NCBI GenBank assembly: GCA_030916835.1
Contig: JAUPWA010000046.1
Coordinates: 1 to 6,403 of the forward strand
DNA from: Patescibacteria group bacterium
GTDB lineage: Bacteria > Patescibacteriota > Minisyncoccia > Phycocordibacterales > SBAW01
Direction: 5' to 3'
DNA length: 6,403 nt
Shown: piece after piece, positions 5,991-6,403 of the stretch
Layout of the letters: every line of letters starts with the position of its first letter
Position numbering within the stretch: the first letter of the stretch is position 1
Translations under genes and position numbers: made by a program
The notes under the pieces: generated by a model
Database searches by the model: none
Told to the model about the DNA's origin: nothing
The model's input: only the letters and a program-made list of their open reading frames with translations

Positions 5991-5999
5991 TTATCCACA
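5991..5999 (+). promoter_or_regulatory. DnaA-box-like 9-mer
   Basis: TTATCCACA is an exact match to the high-affinity DnaA box. It is the only such 9-mer I noticed in this intergenic region, so it is not an origin by itself. It could link DnaA to expression of the divergent mraZ or pilin genes, or be chance. Confidence 0.35.
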
Positions 6000-6037
6000 T
6001 TTGGTATGAAAACCACATGAGGCGCGGTAGACTGTCT

Positions 6038-6403
6038 ATGCGCAAAGAGGTTTTACTCTTATCGAGCTATTGGTCGTCATTGCGCTCATCGCGCTTTTAG
6101 CCTCAATAGTCTTTTCGTCACTTAGTGCAGCACGCGAAAAAGCGCGCGTTGCTCGCGCGCTTGAGGAGCTCCACCAACTCGCCCTAGCGCTCGAGCAGTA
6201 CCAAAGTGACCACGGGGGCAACTATCCAGATGATGTAACCCGCTCCATACCTCCAGGGCTTGAAGATTATTTGCCAGGCGGTAACTGGCCCAACGCTCCA
6301 TGGCCCAACACGGTCTATGACTGGGACAATTGGGCCCCAGCAGACTTAGACTATGCACCTAAAGAGCAGGTATACCAGATAAGTATTCGTTTTTGTACTA
6401 GCG
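6038..6403 (+). CDS. Type IV pilin/pseudopilin-like protein, apparent frameshift at the start, partial at the right edge
   Basis: From 6049 one frame reads GFTLIELLVV and on without a stop to the window end. This is the class III prepilin signature: cleavage after Gly, Phe+1 and Glu+5, a hydrophobic helix of about 20 residues, then an amphipathic helix (AAREKARVARALEELHQLA). Such proteins are cleaved and methylated by prepilin peptidase and assembled into pili or secretion pseudopili. The later part has GNYPDD and a Trp/Pro-rich segment (NWPNAPWPN, YDWDNW), then YQISIRFC at the edge. The start is odd: this frame has a TAG at 6028-6030 and no ATG, GTG or TTG before GFTLIE. The ATG at 6038 (and one at 6017) is in another frame that ends at TAG 6098-6100. 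One extra A in the AAA at 6044-6046 would give MRKRGFTLIE. A true mutation, an assembly error or recoding are all possible; a downstream in-frame TTG at 6070 would remove the signature. Confidence 0.8.

Noticed and set aside
5991..5999. Replication origin at the DnaA box
   Set aside because: There is one box only, with no cluster, no AT-rich unwinding element and no dnaA or dnaN nearby.
6006..6020. ATG at 6006 as the start of the pilin gene
   Set aside because: It reads only four codons to a TGA and is not in the prepilin frame.
1033..6195. Over-represented TCGAGC / CTCGAG, about a dozen copies, as a possible uptake or recognition motif
   Set aside because: The copies I checked fall in codons for Leu-Asp or Leu-Glu (CTC GAC/GAG, often after Gly or Val) in coding frames. 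Codon preference explains them, with no extended consensus outside genes.

Overview
The window looks like chromosomal DNA of a Patescibacteria/CPR bacterium, most likely of the Parcubacteria (Paceibacteria) side. This is inferred, not proven. The reasons are a compact division and cell-wall (dcw) cluster running mraZ-rsmH-ftsL-ftsI-murF, a MurF-type ligase without its usual N-terminal substrate domain, weak or absent Shine-Dalgarno sequences at most of the cluster genes, and a tryptophan-rich type IV pilin-like protein of a kind I associate with these genomes. No phage, IS, CRISPR, tRNA or rRNA was recognised.

Layout. At the left, on the + strand, is an unrecognised 192-residue protein with one C-terminal membrane segment (11-589), closed by a textbook intrinsic terminator (612-640). 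After an AT-rich gap with a candidate promoter comes a small + strand zinc-ribbon-type protein with eight cysteines, probably starting at a TTG (780-1106). It converges on murF with only 28 bp between the stop codons.

The - strand from 5932 down to 1135 is one tightly packed operon. mraZ (regulator) overlaps rsmH (16S rRNA m4C1402 methyltransferase) by 4 nt. rsmH is followed after 4 nt by a short ftsL-like gene, which overlaps ftsI (class B penicillin-binding protein) by 4 nt. ftsI is followed after 8 nt by murF. The operon joins control of division-gene expression, a divisome membrane protein, the septal transpeptidase and the last cytoplasmic ligase step of peptidoglycan precursor synthesis. 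Other usual dcw members (murE, mraY, murD, ftsW, murG, murC, ftsQAZ) are not between these genes.

Upstream of mraZ (5932-5980) there is a regular array: five 10-bp units, each with a (A)GTG or ACTG core in the same register, around a TATACT -10 box. I read this as the MraZ autoregulatory operator. Just beyond it lies a perfect 9-bp DnaA-box sequence (5991-5999).

At the right edge a divergent + strand gene encodes a type IV pilin/pseudopilin-like protein (GFTLIE motif). Its start is disrupted: the prepilin frame is closed by a TAG just upstream and has no start codon before the motif, while an ATG lies one base out of frame. One extra A in the AAA run would restore a normal prepilin leader. 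The gene runs off the right end.
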